A DNA stretch of 64,000 nucleotides from Paenibacillus sp. G2S3 (GTDB taxonomy: Bacteria; Bacillota; Bacilli; Paenibacillales; Paenibacillaceae): the NCBI RefSeq assembly GCF_030123105.1, contig NZ_CP126095.1:5084001-5148000 (forward strand). The letters run 5' to 3'. Positions 10,019 through 17,586 of the stretch are shown here, piece after piece. Each line of letters begins with the position of its first letter. The stretch's first letter is position 1. The notes under the pieces are model-generated. The model searched no databases. It saw only the letters and a list, made by a program, of their open reading frames with translations, and was not told the origin of the DNA. The position numbers and the translations under genes are program-made.

Positions 10019-10048
10019 ATTAAAAATCAAAAACCTTTTTCTGGTCAA
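10019..10048 (-). promoter_or_regulatory. Predicted sigma-A promoter of mraZ/dcw operon
   Basis: On the minus strand TTGACC (10048-10043) and TTTAAT (10024-10019) are separated by 18 bp. The MraZ operator begins 19 bp downstream of the -10, a position suited to repression. Confidence 0.6.
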
Positions 10049-10101
10049 AGGAAATTTTTGCTAAATCAATGGATCGTTACCCAAAAACCACTTTTCCACA
10101 G

Positions 10102-10144
10102 AAAAAAGCCATACAATCGGAATCTTGTCCGCTGCATGGCTTTT
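10102..10144 (-). terminator. Rho-independent terminator after ahcY
   Basis: A GCCATGCAGCGGA stem pairs with TCCGATTGTATGGC, with G-U pairs, and on the minus strand is followed by a run of Ts. It separates ahcY from mraZ, so the dcw genes need their own promoter. A plus-strand T run is also present, so it may act in both directions. Confidence 0.75.
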
Positions 10145-10147
10145 CAA

Positions 10148-10252
10148 GCATAAACGCCTTCGGCGTCTTTGTAAGTACGCTAAGCGTTTATGCGAGAAAT
10201 ATAAGGATAATGTATAGCGTGAAACTTATACTCTCTTATATTTTACAAAAGG
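10148..10252 (+). repeat. Dispersed two-hairpin intergenic element, copy A
   Basis: The first hairpin has arms GCATAAACGC and GCGTTTATGC. The second has AAATATAAG and CTTATATTT around an inner GTATA/TATAC pair. Closely similar copies occur at 22419-22526, 27475-27579 and 44181-44281, all in the same orientation. Copy A lies between ahcY and mraZ and contains no open frame. Confidence 0.8.
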
Positions 10253-10307
10253 TGCTTCAGTTCAAGGTACACTTGGTTAATATAATTTATTGTTGTGTGT
10301 TCCGTAA

Positions 10308-11576
10308 TTAATCGTTCAGATTCCAGCTGTCCAAATAATCCACTTGTGCTGGAGTCAGACTATCGATGTTAATGCCCAGACTTTGCAGCTTGTAGCGTGC
10401 TACCTGCTCATCCAGCTCATAGGGAACATTCTCAACTTTTACGCCAATGCTCTTATAATTATCATTTACATATTTCAACGACAACGCTTGTAGCGCAAAG
10501 GTAGTATCCATAATTTCGGCAGGGTGTCCATCCGCAGCACCTAGATTTACAAGTCTGCCTTCTGCAAGCAGATATAGCTTACGGCCGTCGCGAAGCTGGT
10601 ACTCTTCAATATTTTTGCGAACAGTACGCTGGGATACGGATCTTTCAGACAATTCAGGCTTATTCACTTCAACGTCGAAATGGCCTGCGTTGCACATGAT
10701 TGCTCCATCTTTCATTACATCATAATGTTCCCCACGAATGACATAACGGTTACCCGTTACTGTAACGAAGAAATCGCCGACCTTAGCAGCTTCCAGCATA
10801 GGCATAACTTCGAAACCGTCCATATGAGCTTCAACGGCTTTAATAGCATCCACTTCTGTGACAACCACTTTTGCGCCCAACCCTTTGGCCCGCATAGCAA
10901 CACCTTTACCGCACCAGCCGTATCCGACAACAACTACGGTTTTGCCCGCAACGATCAGGTTAGTTGTACGAATAATGCCATCCCATGCAGATTGGCCTGT
11001 GCCATAACGGTTATCAAACAAATATTTGCAATATGCATCATTTACTGCGACCATTGGGAACTTCAGTACACCTTGCTTTTGAAGAGCTTTTAGACGAATG
11101 ATGCCGGTTGTTGTTTCTTCAGCACCTCCACGAATATTCTCCATCAGATCAGGACGCTCCGAATGCAGCAATGTAGCAAAATCCCCACCATCATCAATGA
11201 TCAAATCCGGTTTACTTTCCAGCGCCTTGATGTTAAGGGCTTTGAACTCTTCAGGTGACGGGTTGTATTTAGCGAAGACGGTGATTCCATCCTCCACAAG
11301 CGCCGCACATACATCATCCTGTGTTGAAAGTGGATTCGATCCAGTAATGGTTACTTCTGCACCGCCTGCTTTGACAACCTTCGCCAGATAAGCGGTTTTA
11401 GCTTCCAAATGAAGCGTAATTGAAACTTTTAGACCTTTGAAAGGCTGTTCAGCTTCGAACTGCTCACGAATGCGGTTCAATACCGGCATATGTTGACGAA
11501 CCCAGTCGATTTTCAAATGTCCTTCTGGTGCGAGTGACATGTCAGCCACGATACTATTTTGTTTAGATGAACTCAT
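10308..11576 (-). CDS. ahcY: Adenosylhomocysteinase-family protein (archaeal/Thermotoga-like type)
   Basis: Members hydrolyse S-adenosylhomocysteine, or in some lineages S-inosylhomocysteine, and remove the inhibitor formed by methyltransferases. The 422 residues include [10 protein letters not shown] near 55-65, the substrate motif [29 protein letters not shown] and the NAD-binding [12 protein letters not shown] (about 215-226), followed by [10 protein letters not shown]. The motif LHLEAKTA and the C-terminal LDSW end, without the Lys-Tyr tail of the long bacterial and eukaryotic enzymes, point to the shorter form. Start ATG 11576 has TAGGAGG upstream, fused to a 65-bp repeat. B. subtilis has no gene here, so this is an insertion between bshC and mraZ. 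The exact substrate is uncertain. Confidence 0.9.
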   Translation of the reverse strand: MSSSKQNSIVADMSLAPEGHLKIDWVRQHMPVLNRIREQFEAEQPFKGLKVSITLHLEAKTAYLAKVVKAGGAEVTITGSNPLSTQDDVCAALVEDGITVFAKYNPSPEEFKALNIKALESKPDLIIDDGGDFATLLHSERPDLMENIRGGAEETTTGIIRLKALQKQGVLKFPMVAVNDAYCKYLFDNRYGTGQSAWDGIIRTTNLIVAGKTVVVVGYGWCGKGVAMRAKGLGAKVVVTEVDAIKAVEAHMDGFEVMPMLEAAKVGDFFVTVTGNRYVIRGEHYDVMKDGAIMCNAGHFDVEVNKPELSERSVSQRTVRKNIEEYQLRDGRKLYLLAEGRLVNLGAADGHPAEIMDTTFALQALSLKYVNDNYKSIGVKVENVPYELDEQVARYKLQSLGINIDSLTPAQVDYLDSWNLND

Positions 11577-11592
11577 AATGAAACCTCCTAAA

Positions 11593-11701
11593 AGTTTTAT
11601 GGAGCAATACTTCTATGTTTTACTTCGCAATAAAACTAGCTTCGTAAGCATAATCCAAGTTTTGTGAGCGTTACTACATTGTTTTATGGAGCAATACTTC
11701 T
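11593..11701 (-). repeat. 65-bp-period repeat in the ahcY leader
   Basis: One full unit (11593-11657) and part of a second (from 11658) fill the whole gap between the bshC stop and the ahcY ribosome binding site. A 21-bp stretch (11594-11614) recurs exactly at 11681-11701. The same family, also with a 65-bp period, lies upstream of cdd at 57728-57857. Confidence 0.75.
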
Positions 11702-13333
11702 CTACATATAAATGATGCGATGCGTTCCACTATAATCCGGTTCAATAGCCATCAGCTCATCTAACCATGGAAGTCCGTAGCGGTTCAAGTAATACATGAT
11801 ATTGTACACTCTTTCTTGCAGTTTACCCAGTGGCATTAACGACAGCTCGATTCGCTCCCATTGACGAATTGCAGCTTCATTCTGTTTTGCCATTGCGTCT
11901 TGGGCTTTCGCTTGTAAAAAAGTGATCTGATCTAAAATCTTATCTTTATTGTTATTCCCCAGTTTAAGCAGACCTGCCTGAATGGTTCCAAGCTGCTCAA
12001 TCAGCGGCTCGTACATGGCGGAGAAAGTAGCTTTGGTTTCTTCAAAACGTTGTTCAATCCCCAGCTCATCCTGTGCAGCCAACCAATCATGTCTTTTACG
12101 ATCTAGTCCCTGTCTTACATCCTCAAAGCTTAATTGATATTTATCCATATGCTTATGAAGCGTACCTTCTACCACTGTGAAAGACATTCTTGGGATGATC
12201 AAAGGCATTTGTCCCCCGACCACCTCAAACGCACGATGCGGAATAGCCCAATAAGCAATCTCACCTTGACCTAGCACCGTTGCTAGAACCGGCAACATAT
12301 AATCCTGCATAAGCGGGCGTGTCAGCACGTTGTTGCTGAATCGTTCCGGATGTGCCTTCACTTCCTCTAGTAATTCATCATGGGTGAACGATACCTGGCC
12401 CTTGCGATCGGCAAAAATTCCATCTTTCTTATGAAGCAATAACCGTACACCTTCATGTATATAAAAGAGGTTGGCATTTCCTGCCGTAACGTCAGCTTGA
12501 AGCTCATACCCAGCGTTCACGATATCAGAAGCAGAATTCATATACGCTGTTTCCAGTGCATCATTCTGCATAATTAGCGAAGTAAAAAATGGCTCTTCTA
12601 ATTTACGTAGGTTAGGATCCGCAGAATCAAGGAGGATCAGACCGAATTTACCAAATAAAGAACCCATCAGCTTAGCAAAAGCATCCGTCATACTATCTGC
12701 TCTAAACGAAGAAGATCGAATAAATTCCATGATTTGCGGTTTGAAGTCACTATCTTGAAGCAGTCCATCCAGCTGTTCCACCACTTGCTGCCAGCTTTCT
12801 TCTTCTACACGAATATTACTCACCGAGGAGCGCTTCTCCTCTGATTTCTCTATCTTAATCTTTGTAATCTCCTGCGTACGATTTAATACATACGTATGAT
12901 TCACTTCATCCCAGTCATGATCCTCACCAGCGATCCAGAATAATGGGACTACTGGCCGGCCGAGCTGTTCAGCTGCTTCTTTTGCCGCCATAATGGTTGT
13001 CATTGCTTTATATACTACAAGTAGTGGTCCTGTAAATAATCCGCTTTGCTGTCCACCAGTAACCACTAACGTTCCCGGCTGTTCTAAAAGGGCCAGTGAA
13101 GACATCACCGCATCATGTGAATTATGCTTTTCATTATATTGTCGTAGACATGCAGCAACTTGTGTCCGGTCGGCACGGAGACCCTCACTACGATCCAGCC
13201 ATTCTGCCCGAATGCTTCTACACTCTATACTTCGGAAATCCCCACCGTACAAATGACTAACCTTCTCAAAATTTTCTATATAGTCGCGCGCGAGTGCAGA
13301 TCCACCCGGCAGCGGTTCCTTAACAATATTCAT
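11702..13333 (-). CDS. bshC: Putative cysteine ligase BshC, bacillithiol synthesis
   Basis: BshC adds cysteine to GlcN-malate in the last step of bacillithiol synthesis. The 543-residue length is normal. The hallmark VTGGQQSGLFTGPLLVVYK lies near residues 92-110, followed by the conserved PVVPLFWIAGEDHDWDEVNH. The C-terminal half is helical and coiled-coil-like (LLKLGNNNKDKILDQITFL). Start ATG 13333 follows GGAGGC. In B. subtilis this gene directly precedes mraZ; here ahcY and a terminator intervene. A strong predicted promoter lies 64 bp upstream, so it is probably transcribed independently of the opp operon. Confidence 0.93.
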   Translation of the reverse strand: MNIVKEPLPGGSALARDYIENFEKVSHLYGGDFRSIECRSIRAEWLDRSEGLRADRTQVAACLRQYNEKHNSHDAVMSSLALLEQPGTLVVTGGQQSGLFTGPLLVVYKAMTTIMAAKEAAEQLGRPVVPLFWIAGEDHDWDEVNHTYVLNRTQEITKIKIEKSEEKRSSVSNIRVEEESWQQVVEQLDGLLQDSDFKPQIMEFIRSSSFRADSMTDAFAKLMGSLFGKFGLILLDSADPNLRKLEEPFFTSLIMQNDALETAYMNSASDIVNAGYELQADVTAGNANLFYIHEGVRLLLHKKDGIFADRKGQVSFTHDELLEEVKAHPERFSNNVLTRPLMQDYMLPVLATVLGQGEIAYWAIPHRAFEVVGGQMPLIIPRMSFTVVEGTLHKHMDKYQLSFEDVRQGLDRKRHDWLAAQDELGIEQRFEETKATFSAMYEPLIEQLGTIQAGLLKLGNNNKDKILDQITFLQAKAQDAMAKQNEAAIRQWERIELSLMPLGKLQERVYNIMYYLNRYGLPWLDELMAIEPDYSGTHRIIYM

Positions 13334-13396
13334 TTGCTAGTGCCTCCAGTTCTACTGAGCAGTTATATGTAAATCCAAGTTCGTAAACTCTCTATG

Positions 13397-13425
13397 ATTG
13401 TATCCAAAGTCAGGGGCCGCGTCAA
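13397..13425 (-). promoter_or_regulatory. Predicted sigma-A promoter of bshC
   Basis: On the minus strand TTGACG (13425-13420) and TACAAT (13402-13397) are separated by 17 bp, close to the vegetative consensus. It lies downstream of the opp terminator and reads into bshC. Confidence 0.75.
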
Positions 13426-13520
13426 AAGAATTACATCCCTGCAAAAAAGCAATGCAAGAGCAGCCGTATTATCTTCTTATCCTATAAAATGATTATTAAA
13501 TATCCCCACTACATACAAGA

Positions 13521-13543
13521 GGCGAGAGCATAACGCTCCCGCC
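13521..13543 (-). terminator. Stem-loop terminator after opp operon
   Basis: GGCGAGAGC and GCTCCCGCC form a GC-rich hairpin (one G-U or mismatch position) 22 bp past the end of oppF. The T tract on the minus strand (TCTTGT) is weak, so termination may be partial. Confidence 0.55.
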
Positions 13544-13564
13544 TGTCTAATTCTCGCTATGGAT

Positions 13565-14485
13565 TTAAGCAAATTTTTTGCTTACCCAGTGGCCTTTTGA
13601 TACTTCAACTAATTCAAAGTCACTATCATTGCTCTTTTCGTTAGCAGAATAAATAGGGCTACCAAGCTCATCATGCAAGTGAATACGTTTCTTGTTCACT
13701 TCAATTTCCGGATCCGGAATTGGAATAGCTGACAAGAGAGATTTGGTATACGGGTGGATAGGATTTGCATAAAGCTCTTCACTTTCCGCCAATTCTACCA
13801 TTTTACCCAAGTACATAACTGCTACGCGATCACTGATATGTTTAACCATGGACAGATCATGCGCGATGAAAAGATAAGTCAAGCCCAGACGATCTTGCAA
13901 TTCTTTAAGCAAGTTAACAACCTGTGCCTGAATGGATACGTCAAGCGCGGAAATCGGCTCATCACAAACGATGAACTTAGGATTTACCGCTAACGAACGG
14001 GCAATCCCAATACGTTGGCGTTGTCCACCAGAGAATTCATGCGGATAACGAGTAGCGTGATCATGGTTAAGACCAACCATATCAAGCAGCTCTTCGATCC
14101 GTTTTTTACGCTCTGCACGGCTACCAGCCATTCCGTGAATGTCCAGCGCCTCGCCGATAATATCAGAAACCGTAAAACGCGGGTTAAGCGATGCGTACGG
14201 ATCTTGGAAAATCATCTGCATGTCACGACGCATAGCTTTCATTTTGTTAGAAGACAATTTATAAATATCTGTACCATTATATTTCACACTTCCGGCAGTT
14301 GGCTCATACAAGCGAAGAATTGTACGTCCAGCAGTAGTCTTACCACAACCGGATTCTCCTACCATTCCAAGCGTCTCGCCCTCACGGATCGTGAAGTTAA
14401 TATTATCAACAGCCTTAAGAACCTTGCCTTTACCTACATTAAAATATTTCTTAAGACCTTCTACCTCTATTAGGTTCTTACTCAA
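13565..14485 (-). CDS. oppF: Oligopeptide ABC transporter ATP-binding protein (OppF-like)
   Basis: This is the second ATPase of a peptide importer. From the TTG start at 14485 the protein has 306 residues, with Walker [10 protein letters not shown], the ABC signature [15 protein letters not shown] and Walker [13 protein letters not shown]. It ends in the oligopeptide-transporter C-terminal region ([16 protein letters not shown]). I chose TTG 14485 because AAGGAGGTG lies about 10 bp upstream and the TTG overlaps the TGA of oppD. A longer frame to 14581 would run 97 bp into oppD. It is the last gene of the A-B-C-D-F operon. The peptide class (dipeptide or oligopeptide) cannot be told from the ATPase. 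Confidence 0.92.
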   Translation of the reverse strand: MSKNLIEVEGLKKYFNVGKGKVLKAVDNINFTIREGETLGMVGESGCGKTTAGRTILRLYEPTAGSVKYNGTDIYKLSSNKMKAMRRDMQMIFQDPYASLNPRFTVSDIIGEALDIHGMAGSRAERKKRIEELLDMVGLNHDHATRYPHEFSGGQRQRIGIARSLAVNPKFIVCDEPISALDVSIQAQVVNLLKELQDRLGLTYLFIAHDLSMVKHISDRVAVMYLGKMVELAESEELYANPIHPYTKSLLSAIPIPDPEIEVNKKRIHLHDELGSPIYSANEKSNDSDFELVEVSKGHWVSKKFA

Positions 14486-15477
14486 GAGTACTGCACCTCC
14501 TTGGCCATCGAATGCAGATTCCAGCAACGCGCCATATGCGTTTCGCTGAATTCTGTGGCGCCGGGATCGATTTGTTCGCAAACATGCATTGCTTCATTGC
14601 AACGCGCGGTGAACGGACAGCCGATCGGCGGCTTGATCAGATCTGGCGGTGTGCCGATGATCGGGATAAGCGGCTCGCCCTTCTTTTGGTCCAGACGCGG
14701 CATCGAGCGCAGCAGACCTTTGGTATATGGATGCTGTGGATTCTTAAAGATTTCCCATCTTGTTCCGGTCTCCACAACTTCACCTGCATACATTACGATA
14801 ACCCGATCACACATACCGGCAACTACACCAAGATCATGGGTAATCAGAATGATGGAGGTACCTAGTTTTTGCTGCATCTCTCTCATAACTTCCATGATCT
14901 GCGCCTGAATGGTTACGTCAAGAGCCGTAGTAGGCTCGTCCGCTATGAGCAAAGCCGGACGGCAGGCTAGCGCGATTGCAATCATTACACGCTGGCGCAT
15001 ACCGCCTGAAAATTCGTGGGGATATTGGTTAAAGCGAGCCTCAGCATTTTTGATACCAACTAAATTGAGCATCTCAATACCTTGCTTTTTCGCTTCGGCC
15101 GCTGACATTTTCTGATGTTTAATCAAAACTTCAGTGATCTGTTTGCCCACTTTGATGGTTGGGTTCAAAGATGTCATCGGGTCTTGAAAAATCATGCCAA
15201 TATCTTTACCGCGAATGGATTCCATTTCTTTCATGCTTTTGTCTAGCAGATTTTGTCCTTGAAAAATAATTTCTCCCTTTTTCACTTTAGAGGGTGGAGA
15301 AGGGATCAAACGCATAATTGATTGAGCAGTTACACTCTTACCGCTGCCGGACTCGCCGACGATGGCAACCGTTTCACCTTTGCCAATTTCAAAATTCATA
15401 CCACGGACAGCTTGTACCTCTCCGCCTTTAACAAAAAATGAAACATGCAAATCTTTGACTTGTAAAATAGGCTCCAT
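14482..15477 (-). CDS. oppD: Oligopeptide ABC transporter ATP-binding protein (OppD-like)
   Basis: The 331-residue cytoplasmic ATPase has Walker A GESGSGKS (about 38-45), signature [15 protein letters not shown] and Walker [13 protein letters not shown]. The C-terminal extension holds four cysteines within about 25 residues ([14 protein letters not shown], then a Cys near the end). That pattern is typical of Opp/Dpp D subunits and is associated with an iron-sulfur cluster in some homologues. Start ATG 15477 has AGGAGG upstream. The gene overlaps oppF by 4 bp and follows oppC after 12 bp, so it is part of one operon. Confidence 0.94.
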   Translation of the reverse strand: MEPILQVKDLHVSFFVKGGEVQAVRGMNFEIGKGETVAIVGESGSGKSVTAQSIMRLIPSPPSKVKKGEIIFQGQNLLDKSMKEMESIRGKDIGMIFQDPMTSLNPTIKVGKQITEVLIKHQKMSAAEAKKQGIEMLNLVGIKNAEARFNQYPHEFSGGMRQRVMIAIALACRPALLIADEPTTALDVTIQAQIMEVMREMQQKLGTSIILITHDLGVVAGMCDRVIVMYAGEVVETGTRWEIFKNPQHPYTKGLLRSMPRLDQKKGEPLIPIIGTPPDLIKPPIGCPFTARCNEAMHVCEQIDPGATEFSETHMARCWNLHSMAKEVQYS

Positions 15478-15489
15478 CCTTAATCCCTC

Positions 15490-16428
15490 CTATTTCTTCA
15501 GCTTAGGATCAAGCGCGTCACGAAGACCATCACCGAAAATATTGAAAGAAAGCATGGTTAAACTGATCAGAATGGCAGGGAACAGGAAGCGCCATGGATA
15601 GTACAACCAACCGGTGAGTGAATCGTTAATCATAGATCCAAGTGAAGCGATAGGAGCTTGTACACCAAGACCCAAGAAGCTTAGGAAAGCCTCAGCGAAA
15701 ATTGCATTTGGTACAGAAAGTGTAATGGTTACGATAATCGGGCCAACTGCGTTCGGCAGAAGATGCTTGAACAACAGTCTTGCAGAACCTGCACCCATGG
15801 AACGGGAAGCCAATACAAACTCGCGATTTTTGAGCTGCATAATTTCTCCGCGTACAATCCATGACATCGTAATCCAGCCCGTTATGGTTAAGGCCAGGAT
15901 GATTGTGCCAAGACTTGGTTCAAGCACAACCAAAAGCAAAATTACAACTAGCAAATAAGGAATGGAATACAAAATTTCAGAGAATTTATTCATGATATTA
16001 TCTACACGGCCGCCGAAAAAGCCCATAATACCTCCGTAGATAACACCGATGAACAAGTCGATGGCTGCCGCAGCTAAACCAACGATCAAGGAGATCCGTG
16101 CGCCGTACCAAGTACGAACGAAAATATCACGTCCAAGATCATCCGTTCCAAACCAGTGATCGGAGGAAGGGGGCTTATTGGTGCTCATCAAGTCATTGGA
16201 ATAATAGTTATATTTCGAGAAAAAAGGAGCGAAGATCGCTGCAAGCACGATCAAACCTAGAATACCAAGCGCAGTCATCGCCATTTTATTTTGACGCAAC
16301 CGTTGCCAAGAATCTTTCCAAGCAGAGAGACTCTCACGCTGGATAACCTCAGCTTCTTTTTCATCTACACCGACTTTTTGAAAGTCTTCCGGTTTTAGAT
16401 TCTTTAGCAAGTTATTATCAGTAGCCAC
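15490..16428 (-). CDS. oppC: Oligopeptide ABC transporter permease (OppC-like)
   Basis: The 312-residue inner-membrane permease has an N-terminal cytoplasmic segment and a first helix (about 51-70). A periplasmic-side loop follows with HWFGTDDLGRDIF, the hallmark of the C subunit. Four or five further helices come next, with the EAA coupling motif near VLASRSMGAGSARLLFKHLLPN. The start is GTG 16428 with AAGGAGG 8 bp upstream; oppB ends 4 bp before. It pairs with OppB to form the channel. Confidence 0.94.
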   Translation of the reverse strand: MATDNNLLKNLKPEDFQKVGVDEKEAEVIQRESLSAWKDSWQRLRQNKMAMTALGILGLIVLAAIFAPFFSKYNYYSNDLMSTNKPPSSDHWFGTDDLGRDIFVRTWYGARISLIVGLAAAAIDLFIGVIYGGIMGFFGGRVDNIMNKFSEILYSIPYLLVVILLLVVLEPSLGTIILALTITGWITMSWIVRGEIMQLKNREFVLASRSMGAGSARLLFKHLLPNAVGPIIVTITLSVPNAIFAEAFLSFLGLGVQAPIASLGSMINDSLTGWLYYPWRFLFPAILISLTMLSFNIFGDGLRDALDPKLKK

Positions 16429-16431
16429 TCA

Positions 16432-17364
16432 TTAGCCCTCCTTTCCTCCGCTTAATTTCATACGTGGGTCAATCAATACATAAGCAATATCAGTAATGAA
16501 ACGGGCTACCATGAGTAGTACACCATAGAAAATGGTGATCCCCATTATGACGGTATAGTCACGGACACCAATCGCTTCCACGAACTGTTTACCAATACCC
16601 CCAACACCAAAGATCTGCTCGATAACAACCGAACCAGTTACGATGTTAGCTGTCATAGGTCCCATGTAAGTAACAACAGGCAGGATACCATTACGAAGTA
16701 CATGGCGGCTCAGAATAGCCATCCAGCTTAATCCCTTAGCCTTAGCCGTTTTGATGTAATCTGCATTCAGAACCTCAAGCATACTTGAACGGGTCAAGCG
16801 AGCTATAAATGCTATTGGCTGTGCCGAGAGCGCTGCTACAGGTAGGAAATAATAGATTGGTCCTTTAAAGCCTGAAACCGGTACCCAACCCAATTTGAAA
16901 GCGAACACATACTGTAATAATGACGCGACTACAAAGCTCGGAACCGCAATCCCCAGAACTGCCAACACCATCGCGGCGCTGTCAAGAAACTTTCTGTGAT
17001 AGAGTGCCGCTAACATGCCGAGAAGAACCCCAACAATAACCGCCACAACAATTGCGACGAGTCCCAGCTTCAGCGACGCTGAAAAGGTTTGACTGATCAA
17101 ATGCGATACGTCTTGATTCAGGCGTTTCATCGATACACCCAAATCACCTTGGACAATATCACCTAAATACTTAAAATACTGATGAGAGAGCGGCTTGTCC
17201 AGACCATATTGCTCCATCAAACGTGCTTTAATTTCTGGCGGTACTTTTTTCTCAGAAGTAAACGGATCCCCTGGAATAGCTTTCATCAAGAAAAAAGTTG
17301 CTGAAATCAGTACAAATAATGAAACCAACATATAGAAGAATTTATTTGCGACATAACGAACCAT
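16432..17364 (-). CDS. oppB: Oligopeptide ABC transporter permease (OppB-like)
   Basis: The 310-residue permease begins MVRYVANKFFYMLVSL, followed by the conserved FFLMKAIPGDPF typical of B subunits. Six predicted membrane helices are present, with the EAA coupling motif at DYIKTAKAKGLSWMAIL. I chose ATG 17364, which lies eight to nine bases after GGAGG. A GTG at 17373 and an ATG at 17370 are possible but sit too close to the binding site. It is separated from oppA by about 220 bp that contain a terminator hairpin, so its expression should be lower than that of the binding protein. Confidence 0.92.
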   Translation of the reverse strand: MVRYVANKFFYMLVSLFVLISATFFLMKAIPGDPFTSEKKVPPEIKARLMEQYGLDKPLSHQYFKYLGDIVQGDLGVSMKRLNQDVSHLISQTFSASLKLGLVAIVVAVIVGVLLGMLAALYHRKFLDSAAMVLAVLGIAVPSFVVASLLQYVFAFKLGWVPVSGFKGPIYYFLPVAALSAQPIAFIARLTRSSMLEVLNADYIKTAKAKGLSWMAILSRHVLRNGILPVVTYMGPMTANIVTGSVVIEQIFGVGGIGKQFVEAIGVRDYTVIMGITIFYGVLLMVARFITDIAYVLIDPRMKLSGGKEG

Positions 17365-17488
17365 CCCCATCACACCTCCTCCGACAAATTTTTTGAGAGC
17401 ATTATATTGATTTTATGAAAAAAACGGATTTTTGTCCATTTTCTAAATATGTTATAAATAACAATAAATAACAAATAGACTGGAATAC

Positions 17489-17529
17489 AAAAAAAAGGGA
17501 TATATATGGAGTTCCACATATATATCCCG
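17489..17529 (-). terminator. Intra-operon terminator between oppA and oppB
   Basis: A stem with arms GGGATATATATG (17497-17508) and CATATATATCCC (17517-17528) is followed on the minus strand by eight Ts. It lies after oppA and before oppB. Partial termination here would give excess binding protein over permease, a common arrangement in binding-protein operons. Confidence 0.85.
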
Positions 17530-17586
17530 AAGTATTGTGTTACTTCAGTCAACTAACTATTCTGTTTAAATTACATGAGCTAAATC

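Noticed and set aside
9946..10020. 25-residue extension of MraZ
   Set aside because: It translates the operator repeats; the family N-terminus starts at MFMGEYQ.
14486..14581. N-terminal extension of OppF
   Set aside because: It lies inside oppD in another frame; the TTG at 14485 has the ribosome binding site.
17370..17552. 60-residue frame between oppA and oppB
   Set aside because: It translates the terminator hairpin and its AT-rich flanks, has no ribosome binding site, and overlaps the oppB start.
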